The notes beneath the pieces were generated by a model, which had not been told where the DNA came from, searched no databases, and saw only the letters and a list, made by a program, of their open reading frames with translations. This document shows, piece by piece, positions 39,647-48,500 of a stretch of DNA of 64,000 nucleotides. The position numbers and the translations under genes were made by a program. Source of the DNA: JBEKTW01 sp963727845. GTDB taxonomy: Bacteria > Bacteroidota > Ignavibacteria > UBA10030 > SZUA-254. The stretch lies in the NCBI GenBank assembly GCA_963727845.1, contig CAVSHI010000002.1:1-64000 (forward strand), given 5' to 3'. Numbering within the stretch: position 1 is the first letter of the stretch; each line of letters opens with the position of its first letter.

Positions 39647-41602
39647 TTAAGGAATTGGCGGGAACACTGGCGGACTTCCATACGGATCCGCTACCACGGT
39701 AGGTTCTTCTTTCCCTTTCGCCAGAAGCAAGTATGCCGCACCGCCGACGAGCACAGCGCCTCCGGCATACAACCACCATCTTGAAGAAGACTCTTCATTC
39801 AGTTTGACGGGGACACGCCTGGTTTCACCCGGGTTCACATCAACCACGAATTGACCGGATTCGTACCCGCTCTTGGAGGCAAGAATGATTCTTTTCCCTG
39901 GTTCCACTTCGACCCTTGCAAGTCCTGCCGCCGGAATAACAGCGCTTCCATCAACGACGATCGCCGCATCTTCCGGCTCAACAACGATCTCCAGGAACGT
40001 CTTTGTCGGAGAAGCTTGCGCCGGAGGTTTTTCCTCATTTCCCCGCGTTGCTGATTCGGAAGCCTTTGACGTTTGAACGACCGGCCCGGCATACTGGATC
40101 TGGTTTGTCCCGAAATCCGCACTCACAGCGCCGGAACCAGCCGGCTCAAATGTAGTGGACAGTTTCTGCCCTTCATTTTGAATCTCCAGCGTGTATTTCA
40201 ATCCCGGCCGCACCTGAAGCGTCGCGGGCGCTGACCCCTGGGGAAGTTCGTTCAACAAAATCTGAGCGCCGCGAGGGTTGCTTATGACAGATATGTCGTA
40301 CATCTGAGGTTTCAGCTCTTTCTTCTCATAGATGTTCTGATTGGTGACATTCGAAACAAAACCGAGTGGCTCGTAGCCTGCTTTTGAGATCTCGAACCGG
40401 TGCTGGCCAATCATAATCTCTTTGCGCAGAGGCGTCTGGCCCATGTCCGTCCCGTCCATTTTGACGGACGCGCCGCCCGGGTTCGTTTCGAGCATGTAAG
40501 GTACCGTGAGCGCAGTCATGTGTGGATTTAATTCGCGGTCGGCGGTGAGGTCGACCGTGGTTGAAAACCGGTCATGCCCCGGAGCTTCGATCTCGACCGT
40601 GTACGTACCGCGCCTGAACGATTTCCTCACCGTGTCTTTGTTTTGGGCGACCGTATCTCCGTTCACGTAGACCGTATTCGTTTGAGGTAAGCCATCGATG
40701 AGCAGAGAATACTCCGGGACAGACACGACAAATGTGAATTCTCCTTCCGACGCCTTCAGTTTTGCCATTACCGGCCGGTGTCCATGCGGATCTTCGGAGC
40801 GTGACAGCTCAAAAACCTTCGGTTGCAAATACGAAAACAACTCATCCGCCGTAACGACGCCGTCTCCGTTGCGGTCAACGACTTTCGAGTTGAATCCATC
40901 GAGTATCGCCTTGGCAAAAGCGCTGTGTCCCCATGTCGGACTTTCGACGACCTCTTCGTCTTTCGTGCCGGCAGTGATAATTTCAGTTGCTTCTGCGGAG
41001 GTCACCTTTTGCAAGTACAGTTCGGTTTCTTTGGGCAGGGAGCGGGAGGCAACGGCGGAGAGTCCTCCGTAGCAGGCATCGACAAGGAACAAGACATGTT
41101 TTGCGGAGACACGCTCTGAAAGACGCTTCAGCTCATCCATGCTCAGGCAGGTTTCGAACAGGTGGTCGGCTTTCCCGTCGGTGGGAATAAGGTATCCCAT
41201 TTCTCCGCCGCGCGGCAAGGACTCTGTTTCGCCATGCCCGGCCCAGTACACCAGGAGTCGATCATTTTTCTTAGTTTTCGCTCCCAGTGCCACAAATTCT
41301 TCTTTGACCCGCAGAAGGGTTGCATCCTCATTCGTGAGGAGTTTGATATTTTCCTTTGGGAATTCCAGCTGTGAAAGCAATTCTGCGATTGCCTGGGCGT
41401 CCTGTACGGCGTAATTCAACGAGGGGATCTTGGGGTCGGAAAACCTGTTAATGCCGATAACGAGTGCGTAGCTGTTGTCATAGGCAACGAACTCCTGTCC
41501 TTTTTCATCACGCATCTCGACGGTTTTCATGCCGCGTTGCTGGCCCAGTGCTGTCGAGAAAAAGCACATGACGATAAAGAAAGTGCTATTGAGCGCTCTC
41601 AT
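39647..41602 (-). CDS. Caspase-like (C14) protease with EF-hand, PEGA domains and C-terminal membrane anchor
   Basis: 651 aa. Export signal at 1-20 (FFIVMCFFSTALGQ). The C14 domain spans about 40-250: LVIGINRFSD, catalytic His123 in YWAGHGE and Cys177 in LVDACYGG. An EF-hand-like loop DRNGDGVVTADEL follows at about 240. Residues about 290-560 contain several PEGA-type modules (YTVEIEAPGHDRF, HRFEISKAGYEPLG, ILASKSGYESGQ). Near the C-terminus a single helix follows RWWLYAGGAV, then a charged turn and a Pro tail ending FPPIP. The protease should cut after Arg/Lys like other bacterial orthocaspases (family knowledge). The active domain would lie outside the inner membrane. First gene of a minus-strand pair; start preceded by GGAGAGGAG. 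Confidence 0.9.
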   Translation of the reverse strand: MRALNSTFFIVMCFFSTALGQQRGMKTVEMRDEKGQEFVAYDNSYALVIGINRFSDPKIPSLNYAVQDAQAIAELLSQLEFPKENIKLLTNEDATLLRVKEEFVALGAKTKKNDRLLVYWAGHGETESLPRGGEMGYLIPTDGKADHLFETCLSMDELKRLSERVSAKHVLFLVDACYGGLSAVASRSLPKETELYLQKVTSAEATEIITAGTKDEEVVESPTWGHSAFAKAILDGFNSKVVDRNGDGVVTADELFSYLQPKVFELSRSEDPHGHRPVMAKLKASEGEFTFVVSVPEYSLLIDGLPQTNTVYVNGDTVAQNKDTVRKSFRRGTYTVEIEAPGHDRFSTTVDLTADRELNPHMTALTVPYMLETNPGGASVKMDGTDMGQTPLRKEIMIGQHRFEISKAGYEPLGFVSNVTNQNIYEKKELKPQMYDISVISNPRGAQILLNELPQGSAPATLQVRPGLKYTLEIQNEGQKLSTTFEPAGSGAVSADFGTNQIQYAGPVVQTSKASESATRGNEEKPPAQASPTKTFLEIVVEPEDAAIVVDGSAVIPAAGLARVEVEPGKRIILASKSGYESGQFVVDVNPGETRRVPVKLNEESSSRWWLYAGGAVLVGGAAYLLLAKGKEEPTVVADPYGSPPVFPPIP

Positions 41603-41770
41603 GTTGAACTCCTCTCCGAACTTTCGTTCAAATGATGCGCACGGATGGCGCCGGTACGCGAAGCCTCTCGAGATGCAGCCCTCACTCCATATTTTTCCGC
41701 AGGGTAACTATGACCGCGTGAGCAGTTGTCTCCGTACTTCTGCCAGACACCGTGCATTGTTACGGTGTGA

Positions 41771-41799
41771 ATAGTAAATAATTGAAAGGAGAAAGTCAA
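41771..41799 (-). promoter_or_regulatory. Promoter of the minus-strand caspase unit
   Basis: On the minus strand TTGACT (41799-41794), 17-bp spacer, TACTAT (41776-41771). It lies about 170 bp before the start at 41602. Confidence 0.6.
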
Positions 41800-41979
41800 A
41801 TATATGAGATTCCGCCGACCAAAGTGGTGGATTCGGGGGGAGTTTTGGCGATGATGCACCCTTGAACTTCTTTGCGACCTCTGCGCCCATAGCTTTCTTG
41901 GGCACAGAGAGCGCAATAGTGGGGGAAAGGGGGAGAAAATCGGCATAATTCGTAGCCAGTTTGCTTGGTGGCAATTGTC

Positions 41980-42008
41980 TTGACACTTTCCCCCAAATTC
42001 TTTACCTT
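41980..42008 (+). promoter_or_regulatory. Promoter of the plus-strand caspase unit
   Basis: TTGACA (41980-41985), 17-bp spacer, TACCTT (42003-42008). It stands about 180 bp from the minus-strand promoter; no gene lies between the two in the 590-bp divergent region. Confidence 0.7.
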
Positions 42009-42058
42009 AATCACATCATCGGTGAGCCCCAGAGGGCGCGCACCAAAGTGTTCTTTAA

Positions 42059-42090
42059 AAAACCTGTCACAAACGCATGTGGTGGGTTTT
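42059..42090 (+). promoter_or_regulatory. Thirteen-bp leader hairpin upstream of the 42193 gene
   Basis: AAAACCTGTCACA (42059-42071) pairs with TGTGGTGGGTTTT (42078-42090) around loop AACGCA. The middle three pairs are G-U wobbles, which pair in plus-strand RNA only, so an RNA role in the mRNA leader is favoured. It could be an attenuator, since the stem ends in four U, or a stability element. Confidence 0.5.
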
Positions 42091-42192
42091 GCCGTTTTAG
42101 AGGACTACTAGCTTCCTTCTATGATAGCTGAGGGATGTGAGATGTTCAACAAATTATTCTTTAACCATGTCCGGAAAATCTGGAGGTACCCG

Positions 42193-42666
42193 ATGAAAAT
42201 CTTTGTCCCACTTTTATTCCTCCTCTTGTCGTCATCTCTCGTCTATCCACAGACGGTTTCACACGTTCAATTTGAGGTATACGCAGATTCAATCGTTGTC
42301 GTCTATGACTTGCAGGGAGATGGAAGTCAGGTTTACGACGTTTCCCTTGCCCTGAAGCAGGAAGAGTTTGTCACCTTCCAGTACGAGCCAAAGCAAGTCA
42401 GAGGTGATATCGGTGGAGGAATAGCTCCGGGTCTGAAACGCCGGATTGTCTGGGATCCGGCACACGAATATATCCTCAGTCCGGACATTACCGATTATTA
42501 TTTTGAAGTCAAGGCGAGTATCGCCAGCGGCGGCATACGATGGTATTATTATGCTGGGGCCGCCGTGGTCGTGGTCGGGGGCGGCGCGGCGGCATTGCTG
42601 CTGGTGGGCAAAAATTCCGGCGGCGCTGCTCAGGCAGCTATTGGGGCGCCGCCGCCAAGACCATAA
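42193..42666 (+). CDS. Small secreted protein with C-terminal membrane anchor and Pro tail
   Basis: 157 aa from the ATG at 42193, which has GGAGG upstream and a signal peptide (MKIFVPLLFLLLSSSLVYPQ); the open frame extends back to 42121. Residues about 22-110 form a beta-rich domain of the type seen beside caspase-like proteases (VVVYDLQGDGSQVYDVSLAL, VWDPAHEY). After RWYYYAGAAV comes one Gly/Ala-rich helix, then a tail ending APPPRP. That helix and tail closely match the C-terminus of the caspase at 39647. It is followed 35 bp later by a second caspase gene without its own anchor, so it may supply the membrane tether (inference). No named family was recognised. Confidence 0.75.
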   Translation: MKIFVPLLFLLLSSSLVYPQTVSHVQFEVYADSIVVVYDLQGDGSQVYDVSLALKQEEFVTFQYEPKQVRGDIGGGIAPGLKRRIVWDPAHEYILSPDITDYYFEVKASIASGGIRWYYYAGAAVVVVGGGAAALLLVGKNSGGAAQAAIGAPPPRP

Positions 42667-42701
42667 AAACACTTGGCAATTTTCAACACGAGGATAAGGT
42701 C

Positions 42702-44447
42702 ATGCGAAAGTTTATACTGTTATTCCTATTGACTACTCTTCTGGCCCATGCGCAGGAAAGCACTGGCCGCAGTCAGAAAGGGAGTCTGGTACCGAAAAAG
42801 GAGATCCCTGTCACGACTATTTCTCCTCAGCCCGCAGCGAATGCAATGGAGCATTTTACGCCGTTTCTTGTCGCGGATCTGGAGTACGGCGAGCCGTCGG
42901 GCAATGGTCTTCTTGATGCAGGGGAACAGGCGACAATAAAATTGATGATAAAGAATATCGGCAAAATGGCGGCTGAAAATTGTGAAATCAAACTTTTCTC
43001 AACGCCTGAGGATCCGGCGATCCTCGTAGGCGGGATGACTACCATCCCAAAGCTCAATCCCGGTGAATCAAAAGCATTGAATCTGACGCTGACGGCAGAT
43101 GAAAACGTCACCACTGATCAGAAGAAATTCACTCTCCGTATTCTTGAAAAAAACGGATTCGATCTTGAGCCGGAAAAGATTCTCATCGTTCCAACCCTGA
43201 AGTTCCAGCCGCCTGTCCTGGAGGTTGTCGATTACGGGATCGAGGATCAGGATCGTAATATGAAAATTGAGAAATTCGAGAAAGTCGACGTTACGGTTCG
43301 CATCCAGAACAGAGGTGGATCGGTCGGCAAGAATGTGAAAGCGGAGATAAAACTCGGTGAAAATATTCTGGCACTCGATATGCAGCCGGAATATCCGTTA
43401 GGCGACATGAAGTCGGGTGATTACGGGGATATCAAAGCCAGCATTGCGACGAATGCGCGGGCGACGGAGGTCAGTCTTGACGTCCTGGTTAAAGAGGAAA
43501 CCGGGAAATATTCAACCCAAAGAACGATCAAACTTCCTTTCGATGTTGTCCAGAAAAAAGCGGATGAAATCGTTGTTGCGAAGGGAGAAGAGAAACCGGT
43601 CGTGCTACCCGATGTTGCCCTGAGCAAACTTGATATTGCCGAAAACATCCCGGTAGCCAGGCAGGGCGACCCGAACGGAATCGCCGTGATCATCGGGAAC
43701 CGGAATTATGATAATGCCCCGGCTGCCGAATATGCGTTGAACGATGCGGCCATCATGAAGAATTACGTGGTGACCACGCTGGGGTTTAGTGAAGAAAACA
43801 TCATCTATGTGGAGAACGCCAAACAGTCGGATATGGTGAGTATTTTCGGGAACGAAGCAAACTATAAAGGACAACTTTACGATTATGCGAGAAAAGGACT
43901 GAGCAGCGTGTTCGTCTACTACAGCGGACACGGCGCGCCGGATCCGGGTTCAAAGCAGGGATATCTTGTGCCGGTTGACTGCGACCCGAACCGCGTTTCG
44001 CTGAACGGTTATGCGCTCAGCACAATGTACCAGAATCTGGATAAGATGGCCATTGAAAAACAGCTCGTCCAATTGACAGTGGTCCTCGATGCATGTTTTT
44101 CCGGCAACAGTGAAAAGGGTTCTCTCCTTAAGAATATAAGTCCGATCTATCTGACCGTCGAAAAGCAGGGGATGAACTATCCTAACTCAAGCATCTTCAC
44201 CAGCGCCACGGGCGATCAGGTGAGTACCTGGTATGCAGAGAAGAAGCAGAGTCTTTTTACCTATTTCTTCTTGCGCGGGATGAAAGGAGAGGCGGACTTG
44301 AACAAGGATGGCAAGATTACGACAATGGAATTGTACCAATACACAGCCGATGAAGTGAACGGTGTCCCGTACTGGTCGCGGCGAATAAATCCAGGGCGCA
44401 TACAAACACCGACATTTTCGGGTAAGGACGTTGTTTTCGTCAAATAG
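42702..44447 (+). CDS. Secreted caspase-like (C14) protease with two CARDB-like domains
   Basis: 581 aa from the ATG at 42702 with GAGGATAAGG upstream and a signal peptide (FILLFLLTTLLAHAQ); the open frame reaches back to 42540 but overlaps the previous gene. Two CARDB/Ig-like domains (about 55-165 and 170-285) share GNGLLDAGEQATIKLMIKN-like and DRNMKIEKFEKVDVTVRIQN-like cores. The C14 domain starts at about 325 (GIAVIIGNRNYDNA); catalytic His410 is in YYSGHGAP and Cys465 in VLDACFSG. An EF-hand-like DLNKDGKITTMEL loop follows. No membrane helix beyond the signal peptide is visible. Such proteases are usually Arg/Lys-specific and often Ca2+-activated. It is co-directional with the anchor protein upstream. 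Confidence 0.9.
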   Translation: MRKFILLFLLTTLLAHAQESTGRSQKGSLVPKKEIPVTTISPQPAANAMEHFTPFLVADLEYGEPSGNGLLDAGEQATIKLMIKNIGKMAAENCEIKLFSTPEDPAILVGGMTTIPKLNPGESKALNLTLTADENVTTDQKKFTLRILEKNGFDLEPEKILIVPTLKFQPPVLEVVDYGIEDQDRNMKIEKFEKVDVTVRIQNRGGSVGKNVKAEIKLGENILALDMQPEYPLGDMKSGDYGDIKASIATNARATEVSLDVLVKEETGKYSTQRTIKLPFDVVQKKADEIVVAKGEEKPVVLPDVALSKLDIAENIPVARQGDPNGIAVIIGNRNYDNAPAAEYALNDAAIMKNYVVTTLGFSEENIIYVENAKQSDMVSIFGNEANYKGQLYDYARKGLSSVFVYYSGHGAPDPGSKQGYLVPVDCDPNRVSLNGYALSTMYQNLDKMAIEKQLVQLTVVLDACFSGNSEKGSLLKNISPIYLTVEKQGMNYPNSSIFTSATGDQVSTWYAEKKQSLFTYFFLRGMKGEADLNKDGKITTMELYQYTADEVNGVPYWSRRINPGRIQTPTFSGKDVVFVK

Positions 44448-44454
44448 GTTTGGC

Positions 44455-44775
44455 TGTCGGCTCCCGTGCGGTCAAGACTTTCGTCCTGACGGCTGCGGGG
44501 CAGCCCGGTTTCCGTCAGGTGGTAACACCTGACGGCACCGGCAGCGTGCGTGGCATGAGGGCGGTCCTCGTGCGGTCAGGACTTTCGTCCTGACGACTAC
44601 GAAGGCGGTTCGTCTCCGTCGGGTGGAAACACCTGACGGTACTGGCGGGCGGTGTGCCTTCAGGTCTTCCGACCTGGCGGCTGCAAAGCTGCTGTGTTTT
44701 CGTCAGGTGGGAACACCTGACGGAACGAGGAGGGCGCGTGTTTCAGGGTGTGATGTCAGATCATTCGATCTGACA
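44455..44775. repeat. REP palindrome cluster, left of the RAYT gene
   Basis: Three units start near 44466, 44570 and 44652. Each holds palindrome 1, with stem GTCAGGAC and loop TTTC, then about 25 bp, then palindrome 2, with stem CCGTCAGGTG and a GTAA/GAAA-type loop. A fourth partial unit has GTCAGATC-ATTC-GATCTGAC at 44755-44774. Units differ by several substitutions; in most places the two arms of a stem still match. Confidence 0.85.
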
Positions 44776-44788
44776 AGAAGGGAGGAAT

Positions 44789-45349
44789 ATGGGAAGGCGA
44801 GGTCGAGCAGTTTTTGGAGATCAAGGACACGTGTTTTTCATCACAACGACAGTGATGAACTTTGAGCGGGTGTTTGGTCATGGTGAGCAATATTATCTCA
44901 TTCTGCTTAACTCTCTCAAGCACGTGCTTGCAGAGCATCGGGCAGCGTTGTTTGCGTACGTTTTTATGCCGAGTCATATTCATTTAGTGGTGGGGTTGCC
45001 GGAAGGTGAACATATTTCTGATATGATGCGGGATTTCAAGAAATATACTTCTACGAAGATTCGACAGCAATTGGAGCGGGATGGATACGCGGAATTGGTG
45101 GAACGCTTGCGTGAACACGCGAGGGGTAGGAAACAGGTCTTTAAGTTGTGGATGGATCGGTTTGACGACGTCGTGTTGTATACCGAAAGAGTGCTTCGGG
45201 TGAAGATTACGTACATCCACGAAAATCCGGTGCGAGCTCACTTGGTAGAACGAGCTGAGGATTGGAAGTTTTCCAGCGCAAGAAACTACTTTTTGAGTGA
45301 CCAGAGTTTGATTTATGTGGCAACTGACTGGCAATTGGTGGAAGCCTAG
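44789..45349 (+). CDS. REP-associated tyrosine transposase (RAYT, Y1_Tnp family)
   Basis: 186 aa. The HUH metal-binding motif is MPSHIHLVV with His63 and His65, and the likely catalytic Tyr is Tyr85 in RDFKKYTSTK. The C-terminus has the YIHENPVRAHLV pattern and WKFSSARNY typical of RAYTs related to IS200/IS605 transposases. Such enzymes nick single-stranded REP hairpins and are usually domesticated single-copy genes. It lies inside a cluster of palindromes on both sides, as expected for its own substrates. The start follows GGGAGG, 8 bp upstream. The insertion point separates the caspase gene from the TIG/FG-GAP gene. Confidence 0.93.
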   Translation: MGRRGRAVFGDQGHVFFITTTVMNFERVFGHGEQYYLILLNSLKHVLAEHRAALFAYVFMPSHIHLVVGLPEGEHISDMMRDFKKYTSTKIRQQLERDGYAELVERLREHARGRKQVFKLWMDRFDDVVLYTERVLRVKITYIHENPVRAHLVERAEDWKFSSARNYFLSDQSLIYVATDWQLVEA

Positions 45350-45350
45350 T

Positions 45351-45575
45351 GGTGCTGTCGGGTCTCTCGACCGCACCCGTGCAGTCAGGACTTTCGTCCT
45401 GACAGCTGCGCAGCGGCTCTGTTTCCGTCAGGTTGAAAGACCTGGCGGCACGGGTGGTGCGCTTGGTGTGAGGGCCTCGACCGGTGCTGTCGATTCTTTC
45501 GAGCCCATGCGTGCAGTCAGGATTTTCGTCCTGACAGCTGCGGGGCAGCTCGGTTTCCGTCAGGTAGAAACGATG
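45351..45575. repeat. REP palindrome cluster, right of the RAYT gene
   Basis: Two clear units start near 45379 and 45511, each with the GTCAGGAC/GTCCTGAC or GTCAGGAT palindrome 1 followed by a CCGTCAGG-type arm; in the second unit palindrome 2 is cut short (GTCAGGTAGAAACG) about 15 bp before the next gene starts. Degraded palindrome-1-like arms (GTCGGGTC/GACCGCAC near 45357, CGATTC/GAGCCC near 45490) lie between. Confidence 0.8.
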
Positions 45576-45588
45576 AGGGATAAAACCT

Positions 45589-48500
45589 ATGAAACATAGT
45601 CTTCACATCCAATATCGACAAACGGCGTCACTGGGTCGGTTATTGCTCATTCTGTTCTTGTTTTTTACCGCACAGTTTGCCCCGGGACAGATACCGACAA
45701 TCATTTCCTTTTCTCCTACCTCCGGGCCAATTGGTGCGACGGTAACGATTACGGGTACAAATTTCAATACGACGGCAGCTAACAATGTGGTTAGCTTCGG
45801 TGCTGTCAAAGCAGCGGTTGCCAACGCTGGTTCGGCCTCACTTACTGTTACCGTGCCAACTGGGGCGACGTTTGCGCCGATTTCGGTAACTAATTTGACA
45901 ACGGCGTTGACGGCGTATTCACTTGCACCATTCGTGGTCACATTTTCCAGCGGTGTACCAATCACAAGTTCGTCCTTTGATCCGAAACTGGATTTTCCAA
46001 CCGGTTCATTTCCAAAGGGGATAGCAATCGCTGATATCGATGGCGACGGCAAGCCGGATGTTGTGGTCTCCAATGGAGCCATCGCTCCGGGAAGCAACAC
46101 CATCTCCGTACTTCGAAATACCGGATCTAACGGCATTATTTCGTTCGCATCGAAAGTAGATTTTGCCACCACCACAAACCCCTGGGACGTCGCCGTGGGT
46201 GACATTGATGGTGATGGGAAACCAGAACGTCGTGGTCGTGAACGAGGCTGGCAATAGCGTTTCCGTATTCCGTAATACGAGCACGACCGGCAGTATCTCG
46301 TTTGCTGCCAAATTTGATGTGCCTGCTGGATCAGGGCCGGGGGCAGTCGCGCTTGCCGATGTGGATGGTGACGGCAAACCGGATCTCTTGGTTGCGGCGA
46401 TGGGCAGCACAGGATGGGTTTCTATATACCATAACACTAGCACGAGCGGCAGTATATCGTTTTCGTCAAACGTGGACTTCGCTACCGGGATCAATCCCGA
46501 GGGTATCGCTTTTGCCGACATCGATGGTGATGGAAAATCAGATTTGATCGTGTCCTGCGGCGGCTATACCAACAATGTCGGAGTATTCCGTAATACGAGC
46601 ACGATCGGCAGCATCACATCCGGCTCGTTTGCTTCCAGGGTAGATCTCAGTCCGGGTTCAGGACCATTCATGCTGGTAGTGGCGGATGTTGACGGGGATG
46701 GTAAACCGGATATAGTTGCTCTCAATAGTTACAGCAACACCATCTCGGTATTTCGCAACATGAATACGGCAGGAAGTATTTCTGCCGGATCGTTTGCTTC
46801 TAAGGTAACTTTCAACACGGGATCGTATCCCTACGGGATAGCCGTTGCGGATGTAGACGGTGATGGCAAACCCGACATAGTTGTTGCTAATTCTTTTGGC
46901 CACACACTTTCGGTATTCCATAACACGAGCACAAGTGGCAGTATCACATCCGGCTCTTTTGCCACAAAAATAGACTTCCCTACGGGCATCTCTCCGCAGG
47001 AAGTCGCCATTTGCGACCTGGATGGCGACGGCAAACCGGACCTGGTCGTTACTAATGACAGCAGCAACACGATTTCAGTATTCCGGAATACCGTCGCGAA
47101 TATCGCCACCATCACTTCCTTCTCTCCAACCTCTGGTCCCATAGGCACATCCGTCACAATCACAGGTACAAACTTCAATACGACTGCCATTGCAAACAAA
47201 GTATATTTTGGAGCTGTGGCGGCAAAGGTCAATTCGTCGACCTCAACTTCACTTACGGTCAAAGTTCCCCTCGGAGCGACGTATGCGTCGATCAGTGTTA
47301 CAGACACAACATCAGGCTTGACGGCGTATTCGAGTGCGCCATTCGTTGTCACTTTCCCGAGTTCTCAGGCCATCGATACGACATCGTTTGCTTCAAAGGT
47401 CGATTTCACGACGGATGCCGGTCCGGTGCTGGTTGCGATATGTGATGTGGATGCGGATGGAAAACCCGACCTGGTCGTTACAGACGCCGGGGCGGGAAAT
47501 GGCAATACAATTTCAGTCTTCAAAAATACAAGCACGTCGGGTTCGATGACAGCAGGCTCGTTCGCATCCAAGGTTGACTTCACCACGGGTTCGTATCCGG
47601 TGCATGTCGTTATTGGTGATGTGGATGGCGACGGCAAACCGGACATCGTGCTTGCAAACGTGAATAGCAATACTGTTTCGGTCTTCAGGAATACGAGCGC
47701 CTCCGGTTCCATAACTGCGGGCTCCTTCGCACCGAAAGTCGACTTTACAACGGGAACGGCTCCATGGGGCGTTGCAATCGGTGATATGGACGGAGACGGC
47801 AAGCCGGACATCATTGTCACAAATGGCGGCTCCAGTGGCAGCGGCACTACTGTTTCAGTCTTCAGGAATACAAGCACTCTCGGATCCATTACGGCCGGCT
47901 CTTTTGCATCTAAGGTCGATTTCACAACAGGAACGTACCCTACCGATGTCGCGATCTGTGATTTGGATGAAGACGGCAAGCCGGACATCGTTGTCGTGAA
48001 TTTAAACAGTAACAGCATTTCAGTCTTGAGAAATACAAGCACTCCGGGCTCGATTACTACAAGTTCTTTCGCACCCAAAGTCGACTTCACCACGGGATCG
48101 AATCCGTATCGTGTTGCAATAGCTGATGTGGATGGCGACGGCAAACCCGATATCGTTGTTACGAACAGTGGTAATGGTGTTGGCACTACCGTTTCAGTTT
48201 TCAGGAACACCGGCACTTCCGGCTCCATCACAGCGAGTTCTTTTGCACCTAAGGTAGACTTTACAACGGGATTGTGTCCGTTTGGTCTCGCAATTACTGA
48301 TCTGGATGGAGATGGGAAAGTTGACATTGTTGTCGCGAACCACTTTAGCAACACTGTTTCAATCCTCAGGAACACCAGCGCCTCCGGCTCCATTACGGCG
48401 AGTTCCTTTGCACCAAAGGTCGATTTCGCAACGGGATCGTATCCGAATGGTGTTGCCATCGCCGATGTGGATGGCGACGGTAAACCGGACCTCGTTGTTG

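Noticed and set aside
44455..45575. Possible CRISPR array
   Set aside because: The repeats are palindromic, variable and flank a RAYT gene; there are no uniform spacers or cas genes.
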